From positions 5,609,001 through 5,673,000 of the forward strand of contig NZ_CP019630.1 of assembly GCF_001999245.1 (NCBI RefSeq): 64,000 bases of DNA. The letters run 5' to 3'. Origin of the DNA: Roseibium algicola (GTDB taxonomy: Bacteria > Pseudomonadota > Alphaproteobacteria > Rhizobiales > Stappiaceae). Within the stretch, counting starts at the first letter, position 1, and each line of letters opens with the position of its first letter. Made by a program: the position numbers and the translations under genes. Below, in pieces: positions 18,457-26,272 of the stretch. The notes beneath the pieces were generated by a model. It had not been told where the DNA came from. It searched no databases and worked only from the letters and a program-made list of their open reading frames with translations.

Positions 18457-19812
18457 ATGCCAATCAATATTACCATGCCGGCCCTTTCTCCGACCATGGA
18501 GGAGGGCAACCTGGCCAAATGGCTGGTCAAGGAAGGCGATCAGGTTTCGGCCGGTGATGTAATCGCCGAGATTGAAACCGACAAGGCGACCATGGAAGTG
18601 GAAGCGGTTGACGAGGGCACGGTCGGCAAGATTGTCGTGCCTGCGGGAACCTCAGGTGTGAAGGTCAACGAACTGATCGCCGTACTTCTGGAAGACGGTG
18701 AAGATGCCAGTTCCATCGACACCTCCGGTGGATCGGCGGCACCTGCTTCTTCATCGGGAGGCGACAAGGCTCCGGCTGTGCCGGAAAGCTCGCCGGCGAT
18801 TGAGGTTGGAGCAAAGGCGGCAACGGATCCGGTTCCGGCTCCCAAAGCCGCTGACGGAAACCGCATCTTTTCGTCCCCGCTGGCTCGCCGTCTGGCTCAG
18901 CTCAACGGTCTTGACCTGAAAGCACTTTCCGGTTCGGGTCCGCATGGCCGCATCGTCAAGCGCGACATCGAGGCAGCTCTTGCTGCAGGTACAGGCAAGG
19001 CAGCGCCCGCTGCTGCTGCTGCTGCTGCGGAAGCACCGAAGGCTGCCGCAGCACCGGCCATGGCAACTGGCCCGTCCGCGGATCAGGTTCTGAAACTGTT
19101 CGACAAGGACAGCTACGAACTCGTGCCGCATGACGGCATGCGCAAGACCATTGCCAAGCGTCTCACCGAGTCGAAGCAGACCATTCCGCACTTCTATGTG
19201 TCCGTGGACTGTGAACTCGACGCTCTTCTGGCTCTTCGGGCACAGCTTAATGATGCTGCCGCCAAGGACAAGGAAGGCAAGCCGGCCTACAAGCTTTCGG
19301 TCAACGATATGACCATCAAGGCTCTGGCTCTGGCCCTGCGCGATGTCCCTGATGCGAACGTCTCGTGGACCGACGATAACATGGTCATGCACAAGCATGC
19401 CGACGTCGGTGTCGCCGTTTCCATCCCGGGTGGCCTGATCACGCCGATCATCCGCCGGGCGGAAGAAAAGCCTCTTTCCGTCATTTCCAACGAGATGAAG
19501 GATTACGGTAAGCGCGCAAAAGAACGGAAGCTGAAGCCAGAAGAGTACCAGGGTGGTACCACCGCGGTCTCCAACATGGGCATGATGGGCGTGAAGAACT
19601 TCTCGGCCGTCGTCAACCCGCCGCATGCGACCATTCTGGCTGTCGGCGCCGGCGAAAAACGCCCTGTCGTCAAGAACGGCGAACTGGCTGTTGCCACGGT
19701 GATGAGCGTGACGCTTTCGACCGACCACCGCTGCGTGGACGGTGCGCTTGGCGCCGAGCTTCTTGCCGCCTTCAAGGGCTACATCGAAAACCCGATGAGC
19801 ATGCTTGTTTAA
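18457..19812 (+). CDS. pdhC: Dihydrolipoyllysine-residue acetyltransferase (E2) of pyruvate dehydrogenase
   Basis: E2 is the core of the complex and passes the acetyl group from lipoate to CoA. Domains in order are one lipoyl domain (lysine in [12 protein letters not shown]), a hinge, the peripheral subunit-binding domain near residues 128-165 ([30 protein letters not shown]), an Ala-rich hinge, and the acyltransferase domain from about 215 on, with the active-site block [16 protein letters not shown] (His and Asp of the DHRxxDG motif). Its length of 451 residues with a single lipoyl domain is standard for this class. A strong hairpin follows the stop. Confidence 0.96.
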   Translation: MPINITMPALSPTMEEGNLAKWLVKEGDQVSAGDVIAEIETDKATMEVEAVDEGTVGKIVVPAGTSGVKVNELIAVLLEDGEDASSIDTSGGSAAPASSSGGDKAPAVPESSPAIEVGAKAATDPVPAPKAADGNRIFSSPLARRLAQLNGLDLKALSGSGPHGRIVKRDIEAALAAGTGKAAPAAAAAAAEAPKAAAAPAMATGPSADQVLKLFDKDSYELVPHDGMRKTIAKRLTESKQTIPHFYVSVDCELDALLALRAQLNDAAAKDKEGKPAYKLSVNDMTIKALALALRDVPDANVSWTDDNMVMHKHADVGVAVSIPGGLITPIIRRAEEKPLSVISNEMKDYGKRAKERKLKPEEYQGGTTAVSNMGMMGVKNFSAVVNPPHATILAVGAGEKRPVVKNGELAVATVMSVTLSTDHRCVDGALGAELLAAFKGYIENPMSMLV

Positions 19813-19822
19813 GCCTCATCTC

Positions 19823-19850
19823 CGGCGCGGCGGCAACGCCGCGCCGTTTT
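19823..19850 (+). terminator. Strong hairpin between pdhC and lpd
   Basis: A perfect 10-bp stem, CGGCGCGGCG at 19823-19832 and CGCCGCGCCG at 19837-19846, closed by a GCAA tetraloop and followed by TTTT. It looks like an intrinsic terminator but lies inside the pdh gene run, 10 bases after the pdhC stop and 35 before lpd. It may reduce lpd transcription or protect the pdhABC message from 3' decay. Confidence 0.75.
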
Positions 19851-19884
19851 CAATCGATGACTTCATTCGCCGGGGAAATACACC

Positions 19885-21333
19885 ATGGCTGATACCAATT
19901 ACGACGTGATCATTATCGGTTCAGGGCCGGGTGGTTACGTGACCGCTATTCGTTCTGCCCAGCTGGGCTTCAAGACTGCGATCGTTGAACGCGAACACCT
20001 TGGCGGCATTTGCCTCAACTGGGGTTGCATTCCGACGAAGGCGCTGCTGCGTTCTGCAGAGATCCTGGACCACGCAAACCATGCCAAGAGTTTCGGGTTG
20101 ACGCTGGAAGGCTCCATGAAGGCGGACGTCAAGGATGTCGTTGCGCGCTCGCGCGGCGTTTCCGCCCGACTGAACGGTGGCGTCGGTTTCCTCATGAAGA
20201 AGAACAAGATCGACGTGATCTGGGGTGAGGCCAAGCTCACCAAACCGGGCGAAGTCAAGGTCGGAAAATCTTCCAAGCCTGTTGTCGAGCCGCAAAATCC
20301 GGTTCCGAAAGGCGTGAAGGGTGAAGGCACCTACACCGCCAAACATATCATCGTGGCAACTGGTGCGCGTCCGCGTGCTTTGCCTGGCATTGAACCGGAC
20401 GGAAAGCTTATCTGGACTTATTTCGAGGCCATGAAACCGGCCAAGATGCCTAAGTCGCTGGTGGTCATGGGGTCGGGTGCGATCGGGATCGAATTCGCGT
20501 CTTTCTATCGATCCATGGGCGTCGACGTAACGGTTGTCGAGCTGATGGCCAACGTGATGCCGGTCGAGGACGAGGAAATCTCGAAATTCGCGCGCAAGGC
20601 TCTGGAGAAGCGTGGCCTGAAGATCATAACCGAAGCAAAGGTGACCAAGGTCGACAAGGCGGGAGATTCGATTACTGCCCACGTGGAGACCAAGGATGGC
20701 AAGGTCAGCCAGATTAAGGCTGATCACCTGATTTCCGCTGTCGGCGTTCAGGGCAACATCGAGAATATCGGTCTGGAAGCGCTCGGCGTGAAAACCGACC
20801 GAGGCTGTGTGGTCATTGATGAGTATGGGCGCACCAATGTGCCCGGCCTCTATGCCATTGGCGATGTCGCCGGTCCGCCAATGCTTGCCCACAAGGCTGA
20901 GCATGAAGGCGTGATTTGCATCGAGAAGATTGCAGGTGTGCCTGGTGTTCACGGGATGGATCATCGCAAGATTCCGGGTTGCACCTACTGCAACCCGCAG
21001 GTTGCCTCTGTTGGGTTGACCGAAGCAAAGGCGAAGGAACAGGGCCGCGACATCCGCGTTGGCCGGTACATGTTCAACGCCAACGGCAAGGCCATCGCGC
21101 TTGGCGAAGACAACGGCATGATCAAGGTTATCTTTGACAAGAAGTCCGGCGAGCTTCTCGGTGCGCATATGTGCGGCGCAGAAGTGACCGAACTCATCCA
21201 GGGCTTTGTCGTCGCGATGAACCTCGAGACTACCGAAGAAGAGCTGATGCACACGATCTTCCCGCATCCGACCTTGTCGGAAATGATGAAGGAAGCCGTG
21301 CTGGATGCCTACGGCAAGGTGCTCAACGCCTGA
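19885..21333 (+). CDS. lpdA: Dihydrolipoyl dehydrogenase (E3)
   Basis: E3 reoxidises the dihydrolipoyl arms with FAD and passes electrons to NAD. The N-terminal FAD loop is IIGSGPGGYVTAIRSAQLG, the redox disulfide lies in GGICLNWGCIPTKALL, the NAD loop is MGSGAIGIEFASFYRSMG, and the C-terminal active-site His-Glu pair is in HTIFPHPTLSEMM. An insert of about 20 residues (PVVEPQNPVPKGVKGEG) before IIVATGARPR is typical of the pyruvate-complex E3 of Rhizobiales. Length is 482 residues. Fourth gene of the pdh set. Confidence 0.96.
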   Translation: MADTNYDVIIIGSGPGGYVTAIRSAQLGFKTAIVEREHLGGICLNWGCIPTKALLRSAEILDHANHAKSFGLTLEGSMKADVKDVVARSRGVSARLNGGVGFLMKKNKIDVIWGEAKLTKPGEVKVGKSSKPVVEPQNPVPKGVKGEGTYTAKHIIVATGARPRALPGIEPDGKLIWTYFEAMKPAKMPKSLVVMGSGAIGIEFASFYRSMGVDVTVVELMANVMPVEDEEISKFARKALEKRGLKIITEAKVTKVDKAGDSITAHVETKDGKVSQIKADHLISAVGVQGNIENIGLEALGVKTDRGCVVIDEYGRTNVPGLYAIGDVAGPPMLAHKAEHEGVICIEKIAGVPGVHGMDHRKIPGCTYCNPQVASVGLTEAKAKEQGRDIRVGRYMFNANGKAIALGEDNGMIKVIFDKKSGELLGAHMCGAEVTELIQGFVVAMNLETTEEELMHTIFPHPTLSEMMKEAVLDAYGKVLNA

Positions 21334-21341
21334 TCCCTTTT

Positions 21342-21374
21342 GGCCTCGGGGCAAAACTGCACCGAGGCCGCTTT
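21342..21374 (+). terminator. Terminator after lpd
   Basis: An 8-bp perfect stem, GGCCTCGG at 21342-21349 and CCGAGGCC at 21362-21369, with a 12-base loop, is followed by GCTTT. It begins 8 bases after the lpd stop and plausibly ends the pdh transcript. Confidence 0.65.
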
Positions 21375-21514
21375 CCATTTGCCGTACTCTGGATCTGCAA
21401 GCAGTGAAAGAAATGCGCAGGCCTGAAGGTTGATCAGGACATCAACGCTGGACGCTTTTTCTGAAACGGGTAACGTGAAACCGTCTGAGAAAAGGCTGAA
21501 AGGAGCCGTCAGTC

Positions 21515-21763
21515 ATGGATGTAAAAGCAATTTTGATCTGGGTTGCAATCGGCATTATAGCCGGTTGGCTTGCAAGCGTCGTCGTTGGCGGCGGTGGTCT
21601 GATCCGTTACCTCGTCAGCGGTCTCATTGGCGCGTTTGTTGGTGGTTTCCTGTTCAAGCTCGCAGGTATCAACGTCAATCTGGGCAATGCCTACGTCAAT
21701 GAAATTGTCGTGGCGGCCGTTGGAGCAATTGTCGTTGTGCTGCTTGCGCGACTGATCGCCTGA
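21515..21763 (+). CDS. GlsB/YeaQ/YmgE-type small membrane protein
   Basis: An 82-residue protein with three hydrophobic segments and glycine-rich turns (GIIAGWLASVVVGGGGLIRYL, LVSGLIGAFVGGFLF split by the loop). The pattern is that of the transglycosylase-associated/GlsB family of small stress-linked membrane proteins with no known activity. A ribosome site AAAGGAG lies 10 to 16 bases upstream of the ATG. A second family member follows 32 bases later. Confidence 0.78.
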   Translation: MDVKAILIWVAIGIIAGWLASVVVGGGGLIRYLVSGLIGAFVGGFLFKLAGINVNLGNAYVNEIVVAAVGAIVVVLLARLIA

Positions 21764-21795
21764 CGAATTGAAATTTCTGGAAATAGGAGTCCGCG

Positions 21796-22035
21796 ATGGG
21801 GTGGATTATCACAATCATCATCGGCCTCATTGCGGGCGCCGTTGCTCACCGGGTGCTGAACAGTCGCGGAGGTTTTCTTGGCAGCCTCGTTGTCGGCCTT
21901 GTCGGGGCACTGGTTGGCGGTGAACTCGCATCGCTGCTCAACCTGCATGTGACAGGTGGTATTCTCGATCGTCTGATTATCGCGGTTCTGGGCTCTATCC
22001 TGTTCCTGTTCATCTGGAAGAAAATGTTCAAGTGA
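21796..22035 (+). CDS. GlsB/YeaQ/YmgE-type small membrane protein (second copy)
   Basis: A 79-residue protein of the same family as its neighbour, with three membrane segments (GWIITIIIGLIAGAVAHRVL, then FLGSLVVGLVGALVGGELA, then the C-terminal LIIAVLGSILFLFIW). The two differ in sequence, so the duplication is old. An AATAGGAG ribosome site precedes the ATG. Its TGA stop overlaps the GTG start of the following thioesterase gene, which suggests translational coupling. Confidence 0.78.
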   Translation: MGWIITIIIGLIAGAVAHRVLNSRGGFLGSLVVGLVGALVGGELASLLNLHVTGGILDRLIIAVLGSILFLFIWKKMFK

Positions 22036-22472
22036 GCACAAATCCGGACGAATTCGAGAGCCTGGAGGCTTTTGTTCTCAGGACAGGCGACAAGCTTCGT
22101 TATGGTGATACGGACCGGCAGGGACACGTCAACAATGCCGTGTTCGCCACTTTTCTGGAAACCGGCCGTGTTGAATTGCTCTACAATGAAGCGCTGGCTG
22201 ACCTAGGCGCAGCTTTTGTGATCGCGCGGCTGGAGCTGGATTTCCTGGCGGAAGTCAACTGGCCGGGCGAAGTGGAGATCGGCACAGCCGTGCTTGACGT
22301 TGGTCGCAGTTCGTTCAAGCTGTTCCAGAAGGTTTTTCAGGATGGAAAGCCGGTTGCGCGGGCGATGACCGTCATCGTCCAGATGAGCGAGAGCACGCGA
22401 AAGTCTCAACCGCTGTCGGAACGTGCACGCGAGCGGCTTCAGGAACTGACCGGTCCTGCGTTAAGCACATAG
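22032..22472 (+). CDS. Acyl-CoA thioesterase, hotdog fold (4HBT family)
   Basis: A 146-residue hotdog-fold protein. The catalytic segment YGDTDRQGHVNNAVFATFLETGR (Asp and His/Asn pair near residues 25-35) is characteristic of 4-hydroxybenzoyl-CoA-type thioesterases, which hydrolyse acyl-CoA thioesters. The natural substrate is not evident. It begins with GTG overlapping the stop of the upstream small membrane protein (GTGA). Confidence 0.85.
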   Translation: MSTNPDEFESLEAFVLRTGDKLRYGDTDRQGHVNNAVFATFLETGRVELLYNEALADLGAAFVIARLELDFLAEVNWPGEVEIGTAVLDVGRSSFKLFQKVFQDGKPVARAMTVIVQMSESTRKSQPLSERARERLQELTGPALST

Positions 22473-22528
22473 CTGGCTCAACCCTAATCCGTCTTGACCT
22501 TTCACCGGAATAACGACACTTAAGGCCC

Positions 22529-23503
22529 ATGGTTACGATCGTCGACACGCTCAATCGCCCGCAGCAACAATCCGAAGCGCGCCCGCGCCACCCGGAAAAG
22601 GCTCACCGTCCGGACAATCCGATACAGCGCAAGCCGCACTGGATCCGCGTAAAGGCACCGACATCGCCGGTCTACCGCGAAACGCAGAATGTCGTGCGCG
22701 AGAACAATCTCGTTACGGTTTGCGAAGAGGCGGGATGCCCGAACATCGGTGAATGCTGGTCGAAGAAGCATGCTAGCTTCATGATCCTTGGTGATACCTG
22801 TACGCGTGCCTGCGCCTTCTGCAACGTGCGCACGGGCATGCCAGGGCCTGTCGACCCGAAGGAAGCCCAGGGTGTTGCGGATGCCGTTGCCGCAATGGGG
22901 CTCGAGCACGTGGTGATTACCTCCGTTGACCGGGACGATCTGGACGATGGCGGTGCACAGCATTTCGCAGATGTGATCAATGCCATTCGCAAGACCGCGC
23001 CATCGACCACGATCGAGGTTCTGACGCCTGATTTCCTGCGTAAGGACGGTGCTCTGGAGATTGTCGTGGCGGCGAAGCCAGATGTCTTCAATCACAACCT
23101 TGAGACAGTGCCGTCGAAATATCTGACCGTTCGGCCAGGAGCGCGTTATTTCCATTCGATCCGCCTTCTTCAGAAGGTCAAGGAGCTTGATCCGGAAATG
23201 TTCACCAAGTCCGGGATCATGGTCGGGTTGGGGGAAGTGCGCAACGAAGTGCTGCAGCTGATGGACGACCTCCGGGCCGCCGATGTCGATTTCCTGACCG
23301 TCGGCCAGTATCTGCAACCTTCCAAGAAGCACCATCCGGTCGTTTCCTTCGTGACGCCGGAAGAGTTCAAAGGCTACGAGCGTATTGCTTACGCCAAAGG
23401 TTTCCTGAAGGTGTCGGCAAGTCCGTTGACGAGGTCGTCTCACCACGCTGGTGAAGATTTCGCGGATCTTCGCGCCGCGCGCAAGGCAAAGCTCGGCCAC
23501 TAA
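22529..23503 (+). CDS. lipA: Lipoyl synthase
   Basis: LipA is a radical SAM enzyme that inserts two sulfur atoms into octanoyl groups on lipoyl domains, here presumably including those of PdhB and PdhC nearby. Both iron-sulfur motifs are present: the auxiliary cluster [13 protein letters not shown] and the radical SAM cluster CTRACAFC. The C-terminal RSSHHAGE supplies the serine ligand of the auxiliary cluster. The length of 324 residues is standard. The start ATG at 22529 is the only good candidate before the conserved region. The COQ10-like gene follows after 29 bases. Confidence 0.97.
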   Translation: MVTIVDTLNRPQQQSEARPRHPEKAHRPDNPIQRKPHWIRVKAPTSPVYRETQNVVRENNLVTVCEEAGCPNIGECWSKKHASFMILGDTCTRACAFCNVRTGMPGPVDPKEAQGVADAVAAMGLEHVVITSVDRDDLDDGGAQHFADVINAIRKTAPSTTIEVLTPDFLRKDGALEIVVAAKPDVFNHNLETVPSKYLTVRPGARYFHSIRLLQKVKELDPEMFTKSGIMVGLGEVRNEVLQLMDDLRAADVDFLTVGQYLQPSKKHHPVVSFVTPEEFKGYERIAYAKGFLKVSASPLTRSSHHAGEDFADLRAARKAKLGH

Positions 23504-23532
23504 CGCCAAAGCAACAGGACACTGGACACCGT

Positions 23533-23985
23533 ATGCCCAGTTTTTCATCCGACCACAAAGTCAACCACAAGGCGGACGAGATGTTCCGCCTTGTTGCCGA
23601 CGTAGAGCGGTATCCCGAATTCGTGCCGTTGTGCCAGGATCTTCACGTGCGCGGTCGCAAGGAGCTGGATGGTGGACGGACGGTACTGGTGGCCGACATG
23701 ACGGTTGCCTACAAGCTGTTCAAGGAAACCTTCACCAGCCGCGTTGAACTGCGCCCGCAGGACAGAACGATCCTGGTTGAGTACCTGGACGGCCCGTTCA
23801 AGCACCTGGAAAACAAGTGGACTTTCGAGGATGCAGGCGAGGGCAGCTGCAACGTCGGTTTCTATATTTCCTACGAATTCCGCAGTCGGACGCTCGGCTC
23901 TCTCATGGGCGTGATGTTCGAAAAGGCCTTCCGAAAGTTTTCAAGCGCCTTCGAAGCTCGCGCGGACCAGGTTTACGGGACCTGA
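23533..23985 (+). CDS. COQ10/RatA-family START-like protein
   Basis: A 150-residue single-domain START-like (polyketide cyclase) protein. The pattern MFRLVADVERYPEFVPLCQDLHV near residues 17-39 and the C-terminal block FEKAFRKFSSAFEARA match bacterial homologues of mitochondrial Coq10, thought to bind ubiquinone and support respiration. E. coli RatA belongs to the same family and was described as a ribosome-associated toxin, but a toxin role should not be read from the family name. It sits right after lipA. Confidence 0.85.
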   Translation: MPSFSSDHKVNHKADEMFRLVADVERYPEFVPLCQDLHVRGRKELDGGRTVLVADMTVAYKLFKETFTSRVELRPQDRTILVEYLDGPFKHLENKWTFEDAGEGSCNVGFYISYEFRSRTLGSLMGVMFEKAFRKFSSAFEARADQVYGT

Positions 23986-24003
23986 TTAAACTGACTTTTG
24001 GGC

Positions 24004-24438
24004 CTACTTGAACTGCTTGAAGGCGTCGCGAATGATGCGGATACGGCTCGACTGCATGTCGAGGGGCTCTGCCTGGCGACGGATCTGTTCGATTTCCTTC
24101 TTCTTCAACCCGAGACTTTCGAGCGTTGCGAAGGATGTATAATCGGTACAGACGGGAGTGCGGCTGGAGCCGACATTCTCTTCGACCACGAGGTTTCTTC
24201 CGGCAGCAGCTTCTTCTTCCGTCCAGATAACGGTGTTCGAGGATACCCAGAAAGTGCGGTCGCAATATTGGGCCTGGTAGTAGCCCTCTTTCGGCTTTGT
24301 CAGAATTTCATGAAATCCGGTGAATGTACCGTTGGAATACTGGGACCTGATATAAAAGTCGCTCTGAGCGTGAGCTACGCCGGCAAAGGTAGTGCCAGCG
24401 GCCGTCAAAGCAGCGAAGAACGCGAGGGCGCGTTTCAT
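24004..24438 (-). CDS. Predicted secreted protein, tandem family member 1
   Basis: A 144-residue protein with a clear signal peptide (MKRALAFFAALTAAGTTFAG, probable cleavage after AHA at residue 24). I do not recognise a named domain. The mature part shares an ordered pattern with the two next genes: DFYI near the start, YC followed by R and an aromatic pair, V-x-WT, then PVC, LESLG and a helix ending RDAFKQF. The two mature cysteines, Cys59 and Cys97, are 38 residues apart, exactly as in the other two. A disulfide is likely. It is the most diverged of the three. AAGGA upstream of the ATG supports this start. Confidence 0.75.
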   Translation of the reverse strand: MKRALAFFAALTAAGTTFAGVAHAQSDFYIRSQYSNGTFTGFHEILTKPKEGYYQAQYCDRTFWVSSNTVIWTEEEAAAGRNLVVEENVGSSRTPVCTDYTSFATLESLGLKKKEIEQIRRQAEPLDMQSSRIRIIRDAFKQFK

Positions 24439-24536
24439 GTCAGGGTCCTTTTTTCTGCGCGTTTATGTCACCTGTTCCTGTTGAAAGTCTAAGCTGACCA
24501 GCTTACCCGAGCCTTACCAGCCCGGTGCCGGCTTTT

Positions 24537-25013
24537 TTAGTTGCCGTGATATGACTTTGCAGCGTTGTCGCCGTCCGTTGTTTTGAACGCTTCGCGAATG
24601 ACCGCGAAACGGTTTACCCGCTTTACCGACGACCCGTCATTTTGAACGACAAGTCTCGGATCATCCTGTACGCCGAGGTCTTCAAGCGTCACCTGTTCTT
24701 CAGGATGATCGCAAATCGGCCGCCAGCCCTTGCCCCGATTGAACTCCACCCGAACCTTGTAATCCTGCTGCACTTCAAGCTGCGTCCAGGCGACTGTCGC
24801 ATAGCGTACAAAGTAGGATCTGCCACAATACTGAACTTCCACCAGCCCGTCCGCCATCCGGTCATAGATGCGGTGGGAGCCGCGGAACAGCTGATTGCCG
24901 TCGCGCGAAATTATGTAGGTGTCACCCGGTTTCGGCGTGTTGTTGCCGGCCTGCGCATTGGCGCACACAAGGGCGAGGGCACTTCCTGCAAGAAGCGCAC
25001 GTTGGATTAACAT
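24537..25013 (-). CDS. Predicted secreted protein, tandem family member 2
   Basis: A 158-residue protein with signal peptide MLIQRALLAGSALALVCANA and probable cleavage after AQA near residue 22. Function unknown. It is clearly related to member 3: DTYIISRDGN, GSHRIYDR, YCGRSYFVR, VAWTQ, GWRPIC and VTLEDLGV occur in the same order. Mature cysteines are Cys63 and Cys101, again 38 apart. The C-terminal helix FAVIREAFK resembles that of member 1. It lies 98 bases upstream of member 1 and has its own leader with a palindrome. Confidence 0.75.
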   Translation of the reverse strand: MLIQRALLAGSALALVCANAQAGNNTPKPGDTYIISRDGNQLFRGSHRIYDRMADGLVEVQYCGRSYFVRYATVAWTQLEVQQDYKVRVEFNRGKGWRPICDHPEEQVTLEDLGVQDDPRLVVQNDGSSVKRVNRFAVIREAFKTTDGDNAAKSYHGN

Positions 25014-25030
25014 ATCCCGTTCCCTTTACC

Positions 25031-25047
25031 GCGAAATCATTTCGCGA
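25031..25047 (-). promoter_or_regulatory. Palindrome upstream of secreted family member 2
   Basis: CGCGAAATCATTTCGCG is a perfect 7-bp inverted repeat with a 3-base centre, 18 to 34 bases before the start codon of family member 2. It could be an operator or a small hairpin in the leader. No such repeat is evident before members 1 and 3. Confidence 0.3.
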
Positions 25048-25184
25048 GTTGGTTCCTGCTTACGGTGACCATACGGCAAGTGTTTGTAAAAGTGATTTCG
25101 TAAGGGAAACGAGTTTGATTAAAACTTTAAAAGCACTGATTTTGTTGACGAAATATCGAATAACTGTCCAGAAGCGACCGGCTT

Positions 25185-25652
25185 TTAGCGTGTGTGATAC
25201 GTGCTGTGGCCTTCTTCGGCGCTATTGCTCTGGAACATTGCGCCGATCGCGGAAAGCCTGCTTTGTGGGGCCGAAGTCTCATCTGGAGCGGCCAGCAGAT
25301 CGTGCGCACTCATTGTGACGCCGATGTCCTCAAGACTGACCTGTCGCTCGGGATTGCCGCAGATCGGACGCCAGCCACGGCCAAAATTGAATTCCACCTG
25401 AACTTTGTTGCCGCGTTCGGTTTCCACTTGCGTCCAGGCGACCGAATGGCTGCGTACAAAATAGCTACGCTGGCAATAAGAGACCTTTTTCAATCCGCGG
25501 GCGTTTTCCGTGAACAGCTTGTGACTGCCCACGAAGTGTCCGCTGCGATCGCGCGAAATCAGGTAAAAATCGCCAGGCTGAGGTATGGCACCTGCAAAAG
25601 CGGTGGAGCCTGCGCACAAAAATGCAGCCAGAATGGTCGCTGGTTTAATCAT
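25185..25652 (-). CDS. Predicted secreted protein, tandem family member 3
   Basis: A 155-residue protein with signal peptide MIKPATILAAFLCAGSTAFA and probable cleavage near residue 20. The conserved core is DFYLISRDRS, GSHKLF, YCQRSYFVR, VAWTQ, GWRPIC and VSLEDIGV, nearly the same as in member 2. Mature cysteines are Cys60 and Cys98, 38 apart. The C-terminal 30 residues diverge. The gene is read in the same direction as the other two, with about 170 bases between it and member 2. No function can be given. Confidence 0.75.
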   Translation of the reverse strand: MIKPATILAAFLCAGSTAFAGAIPQPGDFYLISRDRSGHFVGSHKLFTENARGLKKVSYCQRSYFVRSHSVAWTQVETERGNKVQVEFNFGRGWRPICGNPERQVSLEDIGVTMSAHDLLAAPDETSAPQSRLSAIGAMFQSNSAEEGHSTYHTR

Positions 25653-25756
25653 AAAGGTTCTGATCTTGAGTTACGTTGAGGTCAAGTTGTCTGGAATATA
25701 CATATGACCAAGCGGAAGCCCAGCGCGAACTCCCATGAGCGTTAATGAGCATTTAC

Positions 25757-26266
25757 TCAGGAAATTGCATTTAAAATCGATGTGAGGGCAGTTCTGACGG
25801 TGGCAAGCCGGATTGATTGCCGGCCGTTGTCTGCAAACCAGCAATGTAGATGATCCGTCGGGCGATCCTTTGCCGCAACGGCAATATGGACAGTGCCAAC
25901 CGGCTTTTGAGGACTTCCACCACCGGGTCCAGCGATACCCGTTACAGAAACTGCTACATCCGCATTGGATCTGGCGAGTGCTCCTTCTGCCATGGCAATC
26001 GCGACTTCCTTGCTCACGGCCCCATGCTTTTCGATAAGGTCTTTCGGAACGCCCAGCATTTCGTTCTTTGCTTCATTGGAGTAGGTCACAAACCCCCGGT
26101 CCACGGCGGCCGAAGATCCCGCGATCTCCGTAAGTGCTCCGCAAATCAGGCCTCCGGTGCAGGATTCTGCCGTCGCTACCATTTTCTTGGCGGCAATGAG
26201 CCCGTCCAGCACAGCAATTGACAGAGGCGCAAGCTCTTCCAGGTTGTTAGGAGATGTCTCGGTCAT
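25757..26266 (-). CDS. CinA-family nicotinamide-nucleotide amidohydrolase (PncC type)
   Basis: A 169-residue stand-alone CinA C-terminal domain, the part that deamidates nicotinamide mononucleotide in NAD recycling. Family motifs are [18 protein letters not shown] near residues 31-48, [11 protein letters not shown], and [22 protein letters not shown]. It lacks the N-terminal MoaB-like domain of longer CinA proteins. The ispDF stop lies only 6 bases upstream of its start, so the two are likely cotranscribed. Confidence 0.9.
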   Translation of the reverse strand: MTETSPNNLEELAPLSIAVLDGLIAAKKMVATAESCTGGLICGALTEIAGSSAAVDRGFVTYSNEAKNEMLGVPKDLIEKHGAVSKEVAIAMAEGALARSNADVAVSVTGIAGPGGGSPQKPVGTVHIAVAAKDRPTDHLHCWFADNGRQSIRLATVRTALTSILNAIS

Positions 26267-26272
26267 GGATTT

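Noticed and set aside
19921..21378. Antisense frame of 485 codons across lpd, and similar long antisense frames across hflX, ntrX, mfd and trkA
   Set aside because: They mirror strongly conserved sense genes, have no domain pattern and arise from GC-rich third positions.
23533..23985. RatA toxin of a toxin-antitoxin pair
   Set aside because: The family name is misleading; there is no RatB-like partner next to it, and the sequence fits a COQ10-like ubiquinone-binding protein.
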